From positions 27,596,263-27,660,262 of the forward strand of contig NC_052350.1 in the NCBI RefSeq assembly GCF_009727055.1: a stretch of 64,000 nucleotides of DNA, in the 5' to 3' direction. The position numbers were made by a program, and so were the translations under genes. The notes beneath the pieces were generated by a model. It made no database searches and was not told the origin of the DNA. It saw only the letters and a program-made list of their open reading frames with translations. Positions within the stretch are counted from its first letter, which is position 1. The number at the start of each line of letters is the position of its first letter. This DNA comes from Benincasa hispida. Taxonomy: Eukaryota > Streptophyta > Magnoliopsida > Cucurbitales > Cucurbitaceae. Below are positions 44,759-57,464 of the stretch, one piece after another.

Positions 44759-45350
44759 TTCTATCACTATCTATCACTAATAGATACTGTTACTAGTCTA
44801 TCACTGTCTAACTGTGATAATGATAATGAAGAAGAAGAAGAAGAAGAAGACTGATAGACAGTGATAAGAAGAAAGGGGAGGAGGAGGAGATAGGGAGAAA
44901 AAGAACCAGGTCTTGAAATCTCAGTGGTGAAAAAATTCATGATGAATTATTTGGTAGTCCAAGTCTAACAATATTGAAGAAGAAGAAGAAAAAAAAGATA
45001 AGGGGGAGGAGGAGGAAAATGAACAATTAGAAGAATATAGACACTAATAGTAGTCAATAAGAAGAAGAGGAAGAAGAAGGGGAAAAGAGGAAGAAGAAGA
45101 AGAGGAAAAGAGGAAAAAGAAGAAGATAGACACTAATAGTAGTCTATCACTGTCTATTAGTAATAGACAATGATAGAGTACTATCATTATCTATCTGTAA
45201 TGATGATTAATGATGATGAAGACAACCACTCATAGTACTCTATCACTGTCTATGAAAAAGAAGAAGAATCAGTGATACAAAGTGATAAATTACTATCACT
45301 ATCTATTAGTGAATAAAATGTGAAATAATAATAATAATAAGATATAGCTA
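44759..45350. repeat. GAAGAA and TATCACTGTCTAT-type simple repeat region, right part
   Basis: Alternates GAAGAAGAAG runs with CTATCACTGTCTATTAGTAA and GATAGACACTAATAGTAGTC units. CAGTGGTGAAAAAATTCATG (44920-44940) duplicates the block at 37799. No gene. Confidence 0.85.
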
Positions 45351-45459
45351 ATAGTAATAGGGGAAGTTGATCTAGTTGATGTAGTTGCAAAAGTTTGAAA
45401 GCATTGGTCAAATGCCGAAACCGTCAGCGTCGGCCAAGCAAAGGAAGAGAATAAGCCAG

Positions 45460-45618
45460 AGACCAAAGAAGAATGAGAGAAGCCAAACTAAAAAAGTGAA
45501 AGTGAACAAATTGAAGAGATGCTTAAATGGTATAAAAGCTATGGTTGTACTTCTTATGGAGGTTCTAACTATCCTATATAGTGTTGAGGAGAATCCTAAT
45601 TTTTGTGTCATATCTTAA
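45460..45618 (+). pseudogene. unidentified coding fragment in Harbinger copy H3 leader
   Basis: The third copy of the fragment at 17310 and 25440. Its end, NVEENPNF or SVEENPNFCVIS, is preserved, but the first part is in another frame ([15 protein letters not shown]), showing an indel. Function unknown. Confidence 0.45.
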
Positions 45619-47094
45619 ATGGTATCAATAAATTTTTAGATTGAGTACCAATTTTCTTGGATGCAAATTAAATATGCATATCTCAACTAGCACATAATAT
45701 GTTATTTAACGATAACAAGCTCGATAGTTTAAATTTCTCATTTCAATTTGAGCTATGATTGGATTGATATGTTAGCCCAAATTAATTTAACAGAAAAAAA
45801 AGGCAAATTGAAAAAATCATCCCTACATATGGTGATAGTTGCAATATACCCTCAAACTTATATAATTGTAGAAATTGTAACAATTATATATGTTTGATGG
45901 TTCAAATTTAGTCCAAATTTTACAATTATTGGAAGTTAGTGGGTCCAATTTTAATATTTGTATAAGTTTGAGGACTCAATTTTTACAATTGAAATTTTAA
46001 ATGTGTAATTGAAACTACTACCACATTTTTGTGGTGATTTTTACGATTTTTAAAAAATTATTAAAAAAAAATATAACTACAATTGAAAATTTGATCTTTA
46101 GATGATGAAAGAAGAATCTTGGTATAATCATACAGGCTTCTTCTATCCAAACAAGGAAGAAGAATAAGGAGGGACACATTTTTTGCTTTTAGGAAGAAAG
46201 TTCTAAGTAGGGGTGTACATGATCCGGGTTGGAAGAATTTTGTGAACCAATCCAAAAAATTGGGTTGGCTAATAATGAACCCTATTGGTTCATTTTTAAG
46301 GGTCAACCCAACCAAACCCAACTCAAAATTTTTGGGTTGGGTCGGGTTGGGTCATCGGTTCTTTTTTTTTTTCAATTTTTAATTTTGAATGTTCTTTTTC
46401 TTTACTTCCCGTTCTATTGAACAATTTGATTTTTGTAGGTGAATAAACCTCCATATTTACAAAAGTGAACTAATTCTAAATATATTACCAATTAATAAAA
46501 ATTTAATAATAAAAAACATGTAATCTATGCGAAATTTTAACATTTACATTAAAATACAACTACCATAAATTCAATATAAACTTCAAAAGAAACTTCCTCA
46601 AATAATTCAATTCAAATGTTCAAGTTCAAAGTCTCTACTCAAAATATTCAAGTCTACATTCAAAATAGAAACAAAAAGTTCAGGTTTAATAATGTCTAGT
46701 GGCCTATTACATAAAATTCCAAGTTCAATAATAACATTCAAAGGCTCCAAGTTCAATAATAACATTCAAGAGCACCAATGCACCATGAGGCATAACGAAT
46801 GACTTGAGTGAGTTTTCTTCTTCATCTTTGGTCTTTTCGCTTCTCATTCTCAATGCCTGAAAAAATTACAAATACATTAAACCAAGAGGATAATTTATAG
46901 GTAATAATAATATTTGATCTTATGGTAGTAAAACTAACCATTATGCTCCAAATCCAATTCCTTATTTCAAGAGGACAGAAGATGATGGACTCTCTACAAA
47001 ATAAATCATGCAAAATTAAATATATTAATTATTTGAGCATAATACAAGTTAGATATGTACAATAAACAGTTTAGATATGTACAAAAAAAATCAT

Positions 47095-49218
47095 TTAATT
47101 ACCTGACTCAATATTTTCACACGTCTCCAACTCTTCAAGTTGTGGATGCAGATCTAGTAACACTAAGCCACCATGAATCCAATTTTGTGTACATATCAAA
47201 ATCTCCACTGTTTTTGGAGTCAAAGAACTTCGAAAGGAATCAAGAATCCTCCCTCTTATACTAAACACATATTCAGAAGCCAATGTAGATATTGAAACTG
47301 CCAAAACATCTCGAACAATTTTTGATAAAATGGGATATTTGTAGCCATTCATTTTCCACCAGTACAATATCTCAAAATCATCTTTATCTTCTATAACCTT
47401 GTCAGAAAAATAAGAAGTCAAATCATTCTCCACTTCCAATGAACTTTCTTCTTCTCTCAATCTCTTAAAAGTTATCCATGTATCATCTATTTCTTCGTCC
47501 ATCCCATGATCATCTTCATTTATAGTGACAGTCTTTGATTGTTGAGAATCATTGGTACTATGACTATCTTGAGGTGAAGTGTTATGTGATTTGTAAAAGT
47601 CATATAGACGATAAAAATATAATTTCACACTCTCAACCATATTGTTAACCACATCACTGTCATAAACATTGGAAAGACAATAATTCAAGTACTTTAACTT
47701 GTACCAAGGATCAATCACCATAGCCACAAACATCAATTTATTCATTTTTTCAAGTGAACCCCAATACTTATCAAACTTTGTCTTCATATTCATATCCATC
47801 ATACTTAAAACATAGTTGGTATTGTTTCTTCATTTGTTTAAAGCAAACTGAATTTTATTAATTTCCTTATAACCAATAATAGAAGTCACATATGAAGATC
47901 CACTTATCGTTGTAGTGGTTTCATAAAACCTTTTTAAAAACTTAATAAAAGTCAACCAATCCGATGTACTTGGGGCCCCAATCTTTCATTTCCACGATCA
48001 TCTTCCTCGAAGTAATCAACAAAATCTGAGTCCTCCTTCTCCTCCTCTAAAGTTCTAAAAGCTTTCTCAAATTTAATTGCATGTTCAAGCATTAAATAAG
48101 TAGAATTCCACCTAGTTGCCACATCTAAACAAACAAGAGGCTTACACTGAATTTTTTCTTGTTTCACACAAGCTTTAAAATTTTCCATTCTCTTAGGTGA
48201 TGATCGAACATATCTCACAACGTTACGAACACTGGCAATAGAATCATGCATATCTTTCAGTCTATCATTCATAATAAGATTAATAATGTGGGCACAAACC
48301 TCATGCGTAATAGTTCTACATCTAAAACAACCGATTTCCAACTTTTAAGTCTTCTCTTAACATAAGAAATAGCCACATCATTAGAACTTGCATTATCAAC
48401 GGTGATGGAAAAAAAAATTTCAATCCCCCATTCCAACAAACAACTCTCATTCATCTTCCCAATAGTCTCCCCCTTATGATTAACAACTTGACAAAAACTC
48501 AAAATCTTCTTATGCAAAACCCATTCAGAATCAATAAAATGTGCAGTGATGACCATGTAGTTCACATTTTGTAGCGAAGTCCATGTGTCGGTAGTAAGAC
48601 AAAACTCTTTGAGAGCTTTTAACTAGAAATGATTTCAACTTTTTCTCCTTAAGATAAAGTTGCTATACATCTCTAGCGATTGTGACTCTCAATGGAACAT
48701 CAAACTTAGGACACGAAACACTACAAAAGTATCTAAAACCCTCTGTATCAACAAATTTGAACGACAACTCATTCATAATTAGCATCTTAGTGCATGCTAG
48801 TCTACATGCTTGTTGGCTAAACAATGTCGTCACAAAATTACTAGCATTTACTCCTTTTCCATCATTTGAAGGTACGAGAGTTAGGGTGGTTGTTCCTTTT
48901 TCTTCTTCTTTATATGGGTACTTTTTATATTGATTTCTTAAGTGCTTCCATAAAGTACTGTTCCACAAGTATTACTATCACATGTAATATCTTTACCACA
49001 ATAGTTACACTTGTACCTAGCTCCATCATTAGCACTTGCTTCAATTTTTGTGAATGATCCCACACAGACGAGGTTGGTTTATTAGGACTCTTTCAATTGG
49101 ACTTGGGAGGTAGAGGTGGTATATTTTTAGGAGTTTGGCTAACATTAGGAAGAGGAGGAGGTGGAGGAGGCATTTCATTATTACCAGTTCCACTTGCATT
49201 ACCACTACTGCTGTCCAT
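47095..49218 (-). pseudogene. hAT transposase, zinc-finger BED / RICESLEEPER-like (broken)
   Basis: The ATG at 49216-49218 opens a Ser/Gly and Pro-rich N-terminus (MDSSSGNASGTGNNEMPPP). A BED-type zinc finger follows with KCNYCGKDITC and, after a frameshift at about 48965, LWKHLRNQYKKYP. Middle segments include ITVDNASSNDVAI, the conserved hAT Asp-containing motif, HIINLIMNDRL, CLDVATRWNSTYLML (Arg-Trp-Asn-Ser-Thr motif) and a region rich in Glu/Asp. The C-terminal hAT dimerisation domain is intact in 47095-47802: LAVSISTLASEYVFSIRGRI and LTPKTVEILICTQNWI. It would cut and join the element ends. Stops after PPKSN and shifts at several points inactivate it. Confidence 0.9.
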
Positions 49219-49799
49219 CTATAAAATAAATGAAACTAGTAAACAACTAATTACACCTACCTACACAATTTTTTAAAAAAAACACTAGCTTCTCAATTAA
49301 CTCATAACAACTCATGTATAAAGATCAATCATCAATCAATCACACATAAACAGTATATGTACACAATAAAAATTAAATTATTTTACTCATGGGAAACTTT
49401 GAAAAATGATGATTCAGCAGTGTCTGATTTCATGTCCATTGTGACGACTTTGAAGAATCTAACTGTTCTCAAGACACTGCAAGATTGACAAAAATTAACT
49501 TATTAATAAATCTACGTTTGAATGGAATACCGATTTACAATTCAAATGAAAGCTTTAATAATTTACAATTGAATGAAACAAAAAAAACTTGGACAACAAT
49601 CATGGAACAAAAATTTATCACGGTTGAATGGAACAAAAAAAATTTGGACAACAAAACAAATGAAACCTCTAATAATTTATCGTTCAAAACTATCAACATT
49701 TTGTGGACAACACAATAATCTATACAAATGTCTAGAAAAATAGAAGAAATAGGATAAAAAATCCCAAATAAAACCCCTAAAATTAAATAGATAAGCAAA

Positions 49800-50330
49800 A
49801 GTAAACCAAAAATGTACCGAAAGCATGAGCTAGTACTAGAACTAGAAGCGAGGGGACTGAGGGAGACCAGATCGGAAGTGTGAGGTGTAGGCCGGATCTG
49901 ACGAGGGGACTAAAGCGGAGATTAGAACGGAAGCGGAGGGTTTTCATTCGGCGAGGCAAGGGTTTCGATCGATTCTTCGATAGTTCGATCGGAGGGTTTT
50001 CGATTGAAAGTGGAGGGGTTTCATTTAGACGACAACGTTGGATCGAAAGTTTTTCGATCGGAAGCAGAGGGGACTAAGGTAGATCGGATCAGAAGCGAGG
50101 AGGGCGACGACGAGCTTTGGTGAGGCAAGGGTTTCATTTCGATCGAGATTTCTTTTTTTCTACTTTGTTTTTTTAAATATACATACATACATATATATAC
50201 ATACAACATATATATATATATATATATATAAAAAATTAAAAACCATTCGGCATTTGGCTCACTCTCTCTCACCATCACTAGTCAACTAATCCTTGGTTCT
50301 TTATTATTATATATATATATATATATTTGG
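49800..50330 (-). promoter_or_regulatory. hAT 5' leader and subterminal region
   Basis: Upstream of the transposase ATG. It contains a CG-containing stretch with repeated GATCGGA/TTCGATCG words (49900-50150), higher in GC than its neighbours, then (TA)n runs at 50203-50230 and 50308-50328. It probably holds the element's promoter; no specific box is certain. Confidence 0.4.
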
Positions 50331-50744
50331 GTTGGGTCGGATCAACCGACCCTGAAATGGAGTAACCAAGACCCGATCCGGATTTAAGATTTTGAAAATT
50401 CTTAACCCAACCCAACCCTTACAGTTTGGGTTGGGTAGTCTAGGTTGGTCGGATTATCGAGTTTTTTGAAACACCCTAACTCTAAGTCCATAAATGCTAA
50501 TTTGCTATGCTTCTTCAATTGATTTAATGGTTTTGATAACACTAAAGTAGCTAAGTTTTGTACAATATTAAAAAATTTCATAGCAACGTGGATATAATAC
50601 GGCTTTGCATATAAACTCATTGATAGGATTTTTTAATATGGTTGTATATATTGTTTTATTTCATGTTTATATTATTTGATATTAATTTAAGTAACCTAGT
50701 TTTGGTACCAAAAAGTGTTGGTGAATAGTCAGAATGGTGTATAA

Positions 50745-50748
50745 CATA

Positions 50749-50808
<60 letters not shown>
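50745..50808. repeat. (TA)n microsatellite in Harbinger copy H3
   Basis: An almost pure TA run of about 60 bases. Shorter runs occupy the equivalent position in H1 (about 18320-18345) and H2 (about 26462-26500), so the microsatellite is a property of the family and has expanded here. Confidence 0.9.
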
Positions 50809-50810
<2 letters not shown>

Positions 50811-51164
50811 AGTACTAAATTTCTCAACTCTAAACTTATTACATATAAACAAAAAATGGTATGTGTGGCAGAAATGTATAGCAATTATTGGATTAAATAA
50901 ACACATTGTTAAGTGGGGTAAAGTTTTTTTTTTTTTTTTTTTTAAATCATTAGGGTGGTGTAGGTTTTCTATTATATTCCTTTAGTGTAATTTTTTAAAA
51001 TATATATTATTATAAAAATTATGATAATAGATGCCCATTAGATGCTCAAGTTTAATGTCCATTGATCATGTGTCATACCTCCATTTTTCCAAGTATTGTC
51101 CATGTGCCTCAAGATTACACACTATTAGTATCAATGTAATCCACCCCTTACTTGACAAATTGTC

Positions 51165-51172
51165 TATAAATA
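51165..51172 (+). promoter_or_regulatory. TATA box of Harbinger copy H3
   Basis: TATAAATA in the context TTGTCTATAAATAGTGACAT, matching the copies at 18625 and 26861. Confidence 0.55.
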
Positions 51173-51352
51173 GTGACATTTAGTGGGTTTTGTAAGACAC
51201 AGATTGGTGAAAATTCCATGAATTTTAGAAAAAGTGGAGATTTTTTAATTTTCTATTTTCTATAATTTTCTTTATTTATTTCAAATTTAGTTATTTAGTT
51301 ATTTTATTTTATTTATATATTCTGTTGATATTATATTGCAATTACAGGAGAT

Positions 51353-51760
51353 GGACCATGATCACTCTCTCAAGGATTTTTACTTGAAAGTATTGAGGGA
51401 AATTCATCTAGATATGTAGGTGATAATGATGATTCATCTGTGAGATATAGAGCACAATGACATTGATGATACTGAATATCCAATACATATTACTGGTGAT
51501 CACATCCAAGAGAAAGGGAAACAAAAAGAAAAAAAAGGATAAAAAAGTAATGTTGCCAATAAACTCTATAATCAATTGAGTGTATGTGTGAAACAATCGA
51601 TAATAGGAGAAGAGATCTCCCAGGTTGTAGCATTCTTGAAGTGATTAATGCTTTACGAGACATACCTGAAATTGTGAAAGGTGATGAGCTCCTTATGAAT
51701 GTTGTACACGTTTTTACAAAAAAGATAAAATAGGAAAATGTTTATAGCATTACAAGAGCC
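51353..51760 (+). pseudogene. Harbinger ORF1 remnant (H3)
   Basis: Starts after ATTACAGGAG with ATGGACCATG and follows H1 and H2 through the GATAATGATGATTCATC acidic part, the Lys-rich cluster and the GTGATGAGCTCCTTATGAA segment. Stops and shifts are at different places from H2, so the copies decayed independently. Confidence 0.5.
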
Positions 51761-51961
51761 TGAGCTTCAAGTTGCAAGGCTTAAGCAAAAGAAAGTTTGG
51801 CCCTAGATACTTAGGAAGTGTTTTTTTAGATACTGTGACTTTGAATCATTTAGATAATTATTGTATTTGAATGTTACCTTTGTTATGAATGTTTTATCAT
51901 CAAAATTTGTTTAGAATCTTTCGTTTCATATTTCATCTTTTAATTTCTTTATGCTATTCAG

Positions 51962-52504
51962 ATGTCATCTGATTGATACAATACTGATAGCAGTGATTCT
52001 TTTTATAAAAGTGATATTGAATATGAACTCGATCAATTAGTAAATGTAGGATGTGGTGTTGTAGTGCATTATTTTGTGATGCATGTTTGTAAAGAGCCTT
52101 GTAGTACATATTTTCATACTGGTAACAAATTTGTTATGGAGATATTGAATGGTCATGGTGATAGATGTCACCAACAATTTAGGATGAAAAAACATATACT
52201 TAAGAAGTTGTTAGTAGTACTTGAACAATAATATACTTCAGTAAAGCCAAACGTATGCCTTTGGAGGAGGCTCTTGCAATGTTTCTTATTACATTAGGTC
52301 ACGATTCACGAATAGAATGGTTCAAGAGAGATTTCAGCACTCAGGTAAGACTGTATCAAGGTGGTTTGACACAATGTTAGTTGTTATTTTTCGTATGGCC
52401 ATAGTTGTACTTAAGCCAATAGATTTACAACTCAAATCTACTTTTGATAAAATTAAAATGGACACTCGATATTGGCATACTTCAAAGATTGTATTGGGAT
52501 AATC
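51962..52504 (+). pseudogene. PIF/Harbinger transposase, N-terminal part (H3)
   Basis: The ATG at 51962 after ATTCAG opens a segment with EYELDQLVNVGCG. At 52317-52502 it reads MVQERFQHSGKTVSRWFDTM and HTSKIVLG, corresponding to H2 residues before the first catalytic Asp. Sequence ends at the next repeat before the catalytic triad, so it cannot encode an active enzyme. Confidence 0.82.
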
Positions 52505-54130
52505 GTGAAAAGTAAACTTGCGTAAAACTAAAGCTAACAGAATCATTAAGAACTCTAGTTACACTTAATTTGAATATCAAACATGATATAAAAACAGGCT
52601 TTCCAAATAAAGGGTTTCAACTTTACAGCCTTTGTATATTTCCACTTGCTCCTTGCTATATCCACGAAATTGACCATCAATTTCTTCAGTAGACCATCAA
52701 AAGGATCTTCTCTATTATTCTCAACCTTATATTTGAGAGGTGGAAATTTGAACTGAGAATGATTTAGGTGGATTTGAGAGAGTTTGAGAGCAAAACCAAT
52801 TTTTGCAGAAATTTCTCAAATTCCAGATTGCATGAAGCTTCAACCCTTTGAAAATAGAAATATTTATCAAGTTAATTCATGCAAGCACTTACTAATCCAG
52901 CTAGTTAACACTTCAATTAGCACTTAGATAGTGTTTAAGGTGTTAAAATGTGGATTAATCCACTCAAAAATCTCATTTTTTGAGATAAATCCACTAACCA
53001 AATCATTTCCCATTTTGTAATTAGATTTAATTTAAATTAAATCAAATGAAATTTCAATCTGAAAAATGAATTTAGAAATTGGAAATTGATTTAATTTTAA
53101 ATAATTAATTAACAATAATTTAATAAAAAAAATAAATTAATAAAACACCTAATTTAAATACGAATCCTATTCATATAATCAATATTTAAATAGTTTGAAC
53201 TCTCCAATACATTTAATTTTAATAAATTTAAACATTAACTATACAGATATCATTATCCAAACCCTAAATTGAGTTTGCATAAGATCGGGACCAAGAAATA
53301 AGTCACTCTTATTTTATAACGTTGTTTACTGTTTAAGACTGACTATTTCACCTAGATAACCTAGGAAACTCGATCTTAATCCTGAGCTAACTATGAACTC
53401 TTGTTTATTCGGGATTGCCTTTAGATTTGCATAGTTGAGGGTTGGCTCAACAGGGCTCAATAAGACTCCTATGTCAGGGGTAAGACCAAATAGATAGCTG
53501 GGGACATAGGGTGCAAGACAGAGTTCACGCCTACTCGATTTAGGGATAGAAGAAAGATTGTTCTCTCAAGTACTGAATCCAGGTCTTGAACAAGGGGCCC
53601 CACCCTCTCACTGGGCTGAGAGAGTTTGGTTTGGTGATTGGATCACAAACCAGTTGTTCATTAGAGGATCAGTAGGGATTTGAGGAATAAGACGTAATCT
53701 CAGGGGTAAAACAAATATTTGACCAGCCGTTATTACGAACAACCTGTGAAGGGTCGACTTACCGATTATGGGTAAATCATGCGGACATAATATATCTACA
53801 GTGAGGGGAGTGAAACTATGGGCTTTAGTGGAATGACCCATTAGTTAACGAATGGAGATTAATCTGGTCTAGTGAGTTTAGCCAGTTAATCTCGGATCAT
53901 TGGAGCCCATGATCTGTAAGTCCGCGAATTCCCCCTACTAGCTCGTAACGGACTAGCTCTAGAATAGCATGATAACTTAATTTGAAACGTTCAAATTAGA
54001 ATTAAGGGAATTAGTAATTATATGAAATATAATTATGTTTAATTTTAGAATTGAACGAAATAGGAGAATTTATATATTTAAATATGATTTAAACATATAA
54101 ATATGGATATGTGTTAAAATTTAATATTTG
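52505..54130. repeat. LTR-family fragments T3, left part
   Basis: 52505-53260 resembles the TGAAG family in the T1 orientation (AT-rich TCCATACAATTAATATTTGA-like block near 53170). 53270-54130 resembles the same family in the opposite orientation (CAGGTCTTGAACAAGG, GAGAGAGTTTGG, GAACAACCTGTGAAGGGTCG), compared with the reverse complement of 39290-39480. The switch near 53265 suggests two fragments placed head to head. No genes. Confidence 0.55.
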
Positions 54131-56837
54131 TGTCACACCCCGCATCGGATTACCCTCCTAATCTGGATGGAATTGTGACTGCAGCAGTTACCAACCCTTT
54201 TACATTACAGGATTTCGTAGCATTGCTCATACATGGATATTACAACCTAGTGAGCCCCATCAAGAATACTAGTCACTAGACAGACACATGTGTACTAACT
54301 AACATAGGTCTTCAATCACGCTTCGTTCAACCTGTTTCTTTGAGTGCAGAGCAGCAGCAGAAAAGTATTTTGGGAACTAACCGCTACCTGAAAGGAAAAC
54401 ATTTGAAAACATGACCTAGAAGCCCAGTGAGTGACTTAATAAAATATAAATCTCATGCTCAAAACCGAAAGCTTGAAAACGTAAAACTGAAACTAAAGTA
54501 TACCAAGCAAACGTGTACATAAAACCTTTAAAACCACCATTAAACATCATTATTCCTTAGTTGAGAACAAGCATACATCGCTCTAGCTCCCAACGTCTGT
54601 TACCGGCAAAGACACCCACGCTTCAGCCTTTCTTTGCTAGTTTATGGCCCAAGAGACCTATACTTCAGCCTCTTCTTCAAAACTACCCATGTGTACGTGG
54701 AGGTTTCTATGTACCGTCAACACCTTAGGTACATTTATTCAAATACCTTTCTTACCTTCAGTACTCCTCTTCATTGTGTTTAGGAATATCAACGCATTTA
54801 CTTTAGCAATCTTAGATATATAAACATAGCACATCAAGCTTAGTTTTAACCCTAACCCATGCTTCATACTTGTAAAATAAGTTGGTTTAAATCATGTTGA
54901 ACTAGCTTGTAAAAACTATTAACATGCGTTAGATATGGAAAATATACTTTGAAAACTCATACATTAGTAACATCATGCGTTGATAAACATTCATAAGCAT
55001 TAACAATTCCAAACTATCCTTCTAGCCTAGGAGAAGATATGACTGCCTTTATCCTTAGTTGAGAGTGAACTATTAGATCTAATCAATTTCAACCTTAGTC
55101 AAGGAGAATCCTTTTGCTCAATCTCTCGACGTCGTATTACCTATGTGCACGTGATTATAACTAAGTACCGTCATACCTTAGGTACTTGACTAGGATACCT
55201 TTTCATTGTCCTTCAGTATCCTTAGGACACCTTCTCATTGTCCTTCAGTATCCGTAGGATACCTTCTCATTGTCCTTCAGTATCCATCATATACCTAGTC
55301 GTAAACATTTAGTTGAAAGAATACCTTTTCATTATCCTTCAGTAACTGTCATATACCTAGTCATAAACCTTTAGTTGAACACTAAGGCTTAATGCTCAAT
55401 TCATCATACTAGTTCATCCATCATACTGGTTCATCATAAAAATAGAGTTACTTAACATACTGAAAGTATTTAGACAAGATAACATATCTAAATCATGTCA
55501 ATTCCATGGAAAACATGCTTTACTTATGTTGCTTGGCAATTCATTTAAACACTTAGCATGAGAAACAACTTCAAAGAAATTACAGTTTCTAAATCATTAA
55601 AATAGTAAGTCATCGCATCGTCACTCACAACTCGTTGGCCTCTTAATGAATTATATGCTTTTCTTAGCTCTTCTTGGTCTGAAAGGACATAATTCCCGGT
55701 TAAACTACTTAGAATTCTTAGTAAAATACCTCAAATAATTCATTTACTAAAGGAACTTTCATCAACATAGACAACTTTACTGGCGAGATCTCCATGAGCG
55801 AGGTCAGCGAGATCCTCTAGAGATACCAGCGAGATCCTCTAGAGCGATTCCAGTGAGATTCTCTAGTGCGATGCCAGCGAGATCCTCTAGAGCGATACCG
55901 GCGAGATCCTCTAGAGCGATACCAGCGATACTCTCCTTACCAGTGACACTAGCGATACTCAGCCCAATTTCTAGCGAGATTCCCTTCTAGAGCGAGATCC
56001 TCTTCACAAAATTAGTGAAATTTCCTTCATTAGTAAAATCCTCTTCACAAAATTAGCGAGATTTCCTTCATTAGCAAGATCCTCATCACAAAATCTCGCT
56101 ATAATCTCCACGATGAGTTGTTTACTTGTTCTTCCCAAGCAGCTGTCTGCTTATGCACAGGTTCTCTGTTACAATTTAAAAATTCATAACTCAAAATCCA
56201 GAACGCTTTTGAAGAAACTTCCTTCTACAAACATGTTTAGAATTGAGTTAACTTTCTTACCTTAAAATTTCAGCCAAAATTCCTTATAGTTTTGCCTAGA
56301 GCTTCTAATCTTCACCTCAGGCCCTGATTAACCTGAGATTCTATCTATTCTATAATTTCATCACTTCCTGATCTTTTTCTCCTGCCATCTTTCTCCAGCA
56401 AGATAACTTTGAAAACTAGATTCTCCCAACTTTCAAATGGCACAGATTTCACTAAATTGCTCATGTAGATTGCCAAAACCAAACTCTTGAAGTTCCTTTT
56501 CCCTTTTAATCTTCCTGCCGCTTCCCAAATTCAAGGATTTACCGCCACGTGTCAAACCAATACGTGAGTTTCCTTATTTAACATGTTTTTCTTTTCCTTT
56601 CTCAACAACTCCTATAAATAACATAGATTTTCACTTATATGATATTTAATATATATTCCTTTAGCTAAACATGCTTGTTTAGGAAACTTTGAATTCGGGG
56701 TTTACACTTAGCTAAACAAGAGCTTATTTCTTCTTGCTTCTAGCCTCTAACCCTCCTAAAACATGGCTTCATTTAACTCATTAGGAGACATCTCATTACT
56801 TACTCTTACTTAAAGTAATTAGGGTTCGGGCTTTACA
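54131..56837 (-). mobile_element. solo LTR D (gypsy family GTGTGACA)
   Basis: Starts TGTCACACCCCGC and ends GGGTTCGGGCTTTACA, with the perfect duplication ATTTG (54126-54130, 56838-56842). It is 2707 bases long and is nearly the reverse complement of LTR C. It contains the GGATACC...TTCAGTATCC array (about 55190-55345) and the AGCGAGATCCTCTAGAGCGAT array (about 55790-55930). It interrupts T3. Confidence 0.94.
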
Positions 56838-57464
56838 ATTTGATATTAAATTAATTAAGTTTTATTTAATAATTAATTTTTCATTTTAAAAATCAAATAG
56901 ATTTTTTAAATCAAAATTTTATTTTTAGATAAAATTGGAAAATTGGAAAACAAAAACACAAAATGGAAAAATGGATTTTTCCATTATCCATCACCTAAAT
57001 AGTTCACACATGAAGCATTAATCTTGCCTTTGTCTTCTCCAAGCATGAGCTGCAACTTTGCAACTCTTCTCTTTGCATGTTGATTTGCAATATAATGAAG
57101 AGATTAGAATGAAACTCGGGCATGCAATCTATAGAGTTTTTGAGAGAAAAACTGGTTTGAAGAAAGGTTCTTCAACAAGGTTGCAGTAGTGAGCTTTTCT
57201 CCTTCATCCCTTGATTCAAGCTTGTTTTGAGTCCCACAACTCAATCTAGAGTACCAAGAGAATAGTGGGGAAGATCTTGAGGTGGTCTATAACAATCTAT
57301 GGAGAAGATTGCAGCTGGAGAAGGAGCTTTGAAGAAGTTCTACAAGAGGTATGTCTTAAAACCCATTTTTTTGCAAAAGCATGCTTTATATTATGCCAAA
57401 ATTAGTGAATTTGAATGCTTAGATGATCCTTGTGCTTTCGTTGTTGTTGATACAATCCTACGAT
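56838..57464. repeat. LTR-family fragment T3, right part
   Basis: Continuation of the plus-oriented fragment after LTR D: AT-rich, then GAGAGAAAAACTGGTTTGAA and GAAGAAGTTCTACAAGAGGT leader-like sequence. It ends at about 57464 where a (TA)n run and an opposite-oriented fragment begin. No coding. Confidence 0.55.

Larger units (their letters stand above)
46208..50478 (-). mobile_element. hAT DNA transposon with transposase pseudogene
   Basis: The left end TAGGGGTGTACATG and the right end ...AACACCCTA form short inverted repeats. Eight bases on each side, GTTCTAAG (46200-46207) and ACTCTAAG (50479-50486), match at six of eight, the hAT duplication length. The uninterrupted target is seen in H1 near 18060. 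Subterminal regions carry many GGGTTGGG/CCCAACCC words at both ends. It is 4271 bases long and contains the transposase on the minus strand. Confidence 0.88.
45480..52504 (+). mobile_element. PIF/Harbinger-type copy H3, interrupted by an hAT element
   Basis: Collinear with H1 and H2: leader fragment, spacer, hAT insertion (46208-50478), (TA)n run, TATA box (51165-51172), ORF1 remnant (51353-51760) and the start of the transposase (51962-52504). Homology ends at 52504 (GGGATAATCG) in the middle of the transposase first catalytic motif, where TGAAAAGTAAAC of another repeat starts. Confidence 0.8.

Noticed and set aside
50682..50985. Tyr-Ile repeat open frames
   Set aside because: Translation of a (TA)n microsatellite.
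52505..57464. T3 as a single solo LTR with target duplication
   Set aside because: Flanks (AATCG on the left, none matching on the right) do not agree, and orientation changes inside, so it is treated as fragments.
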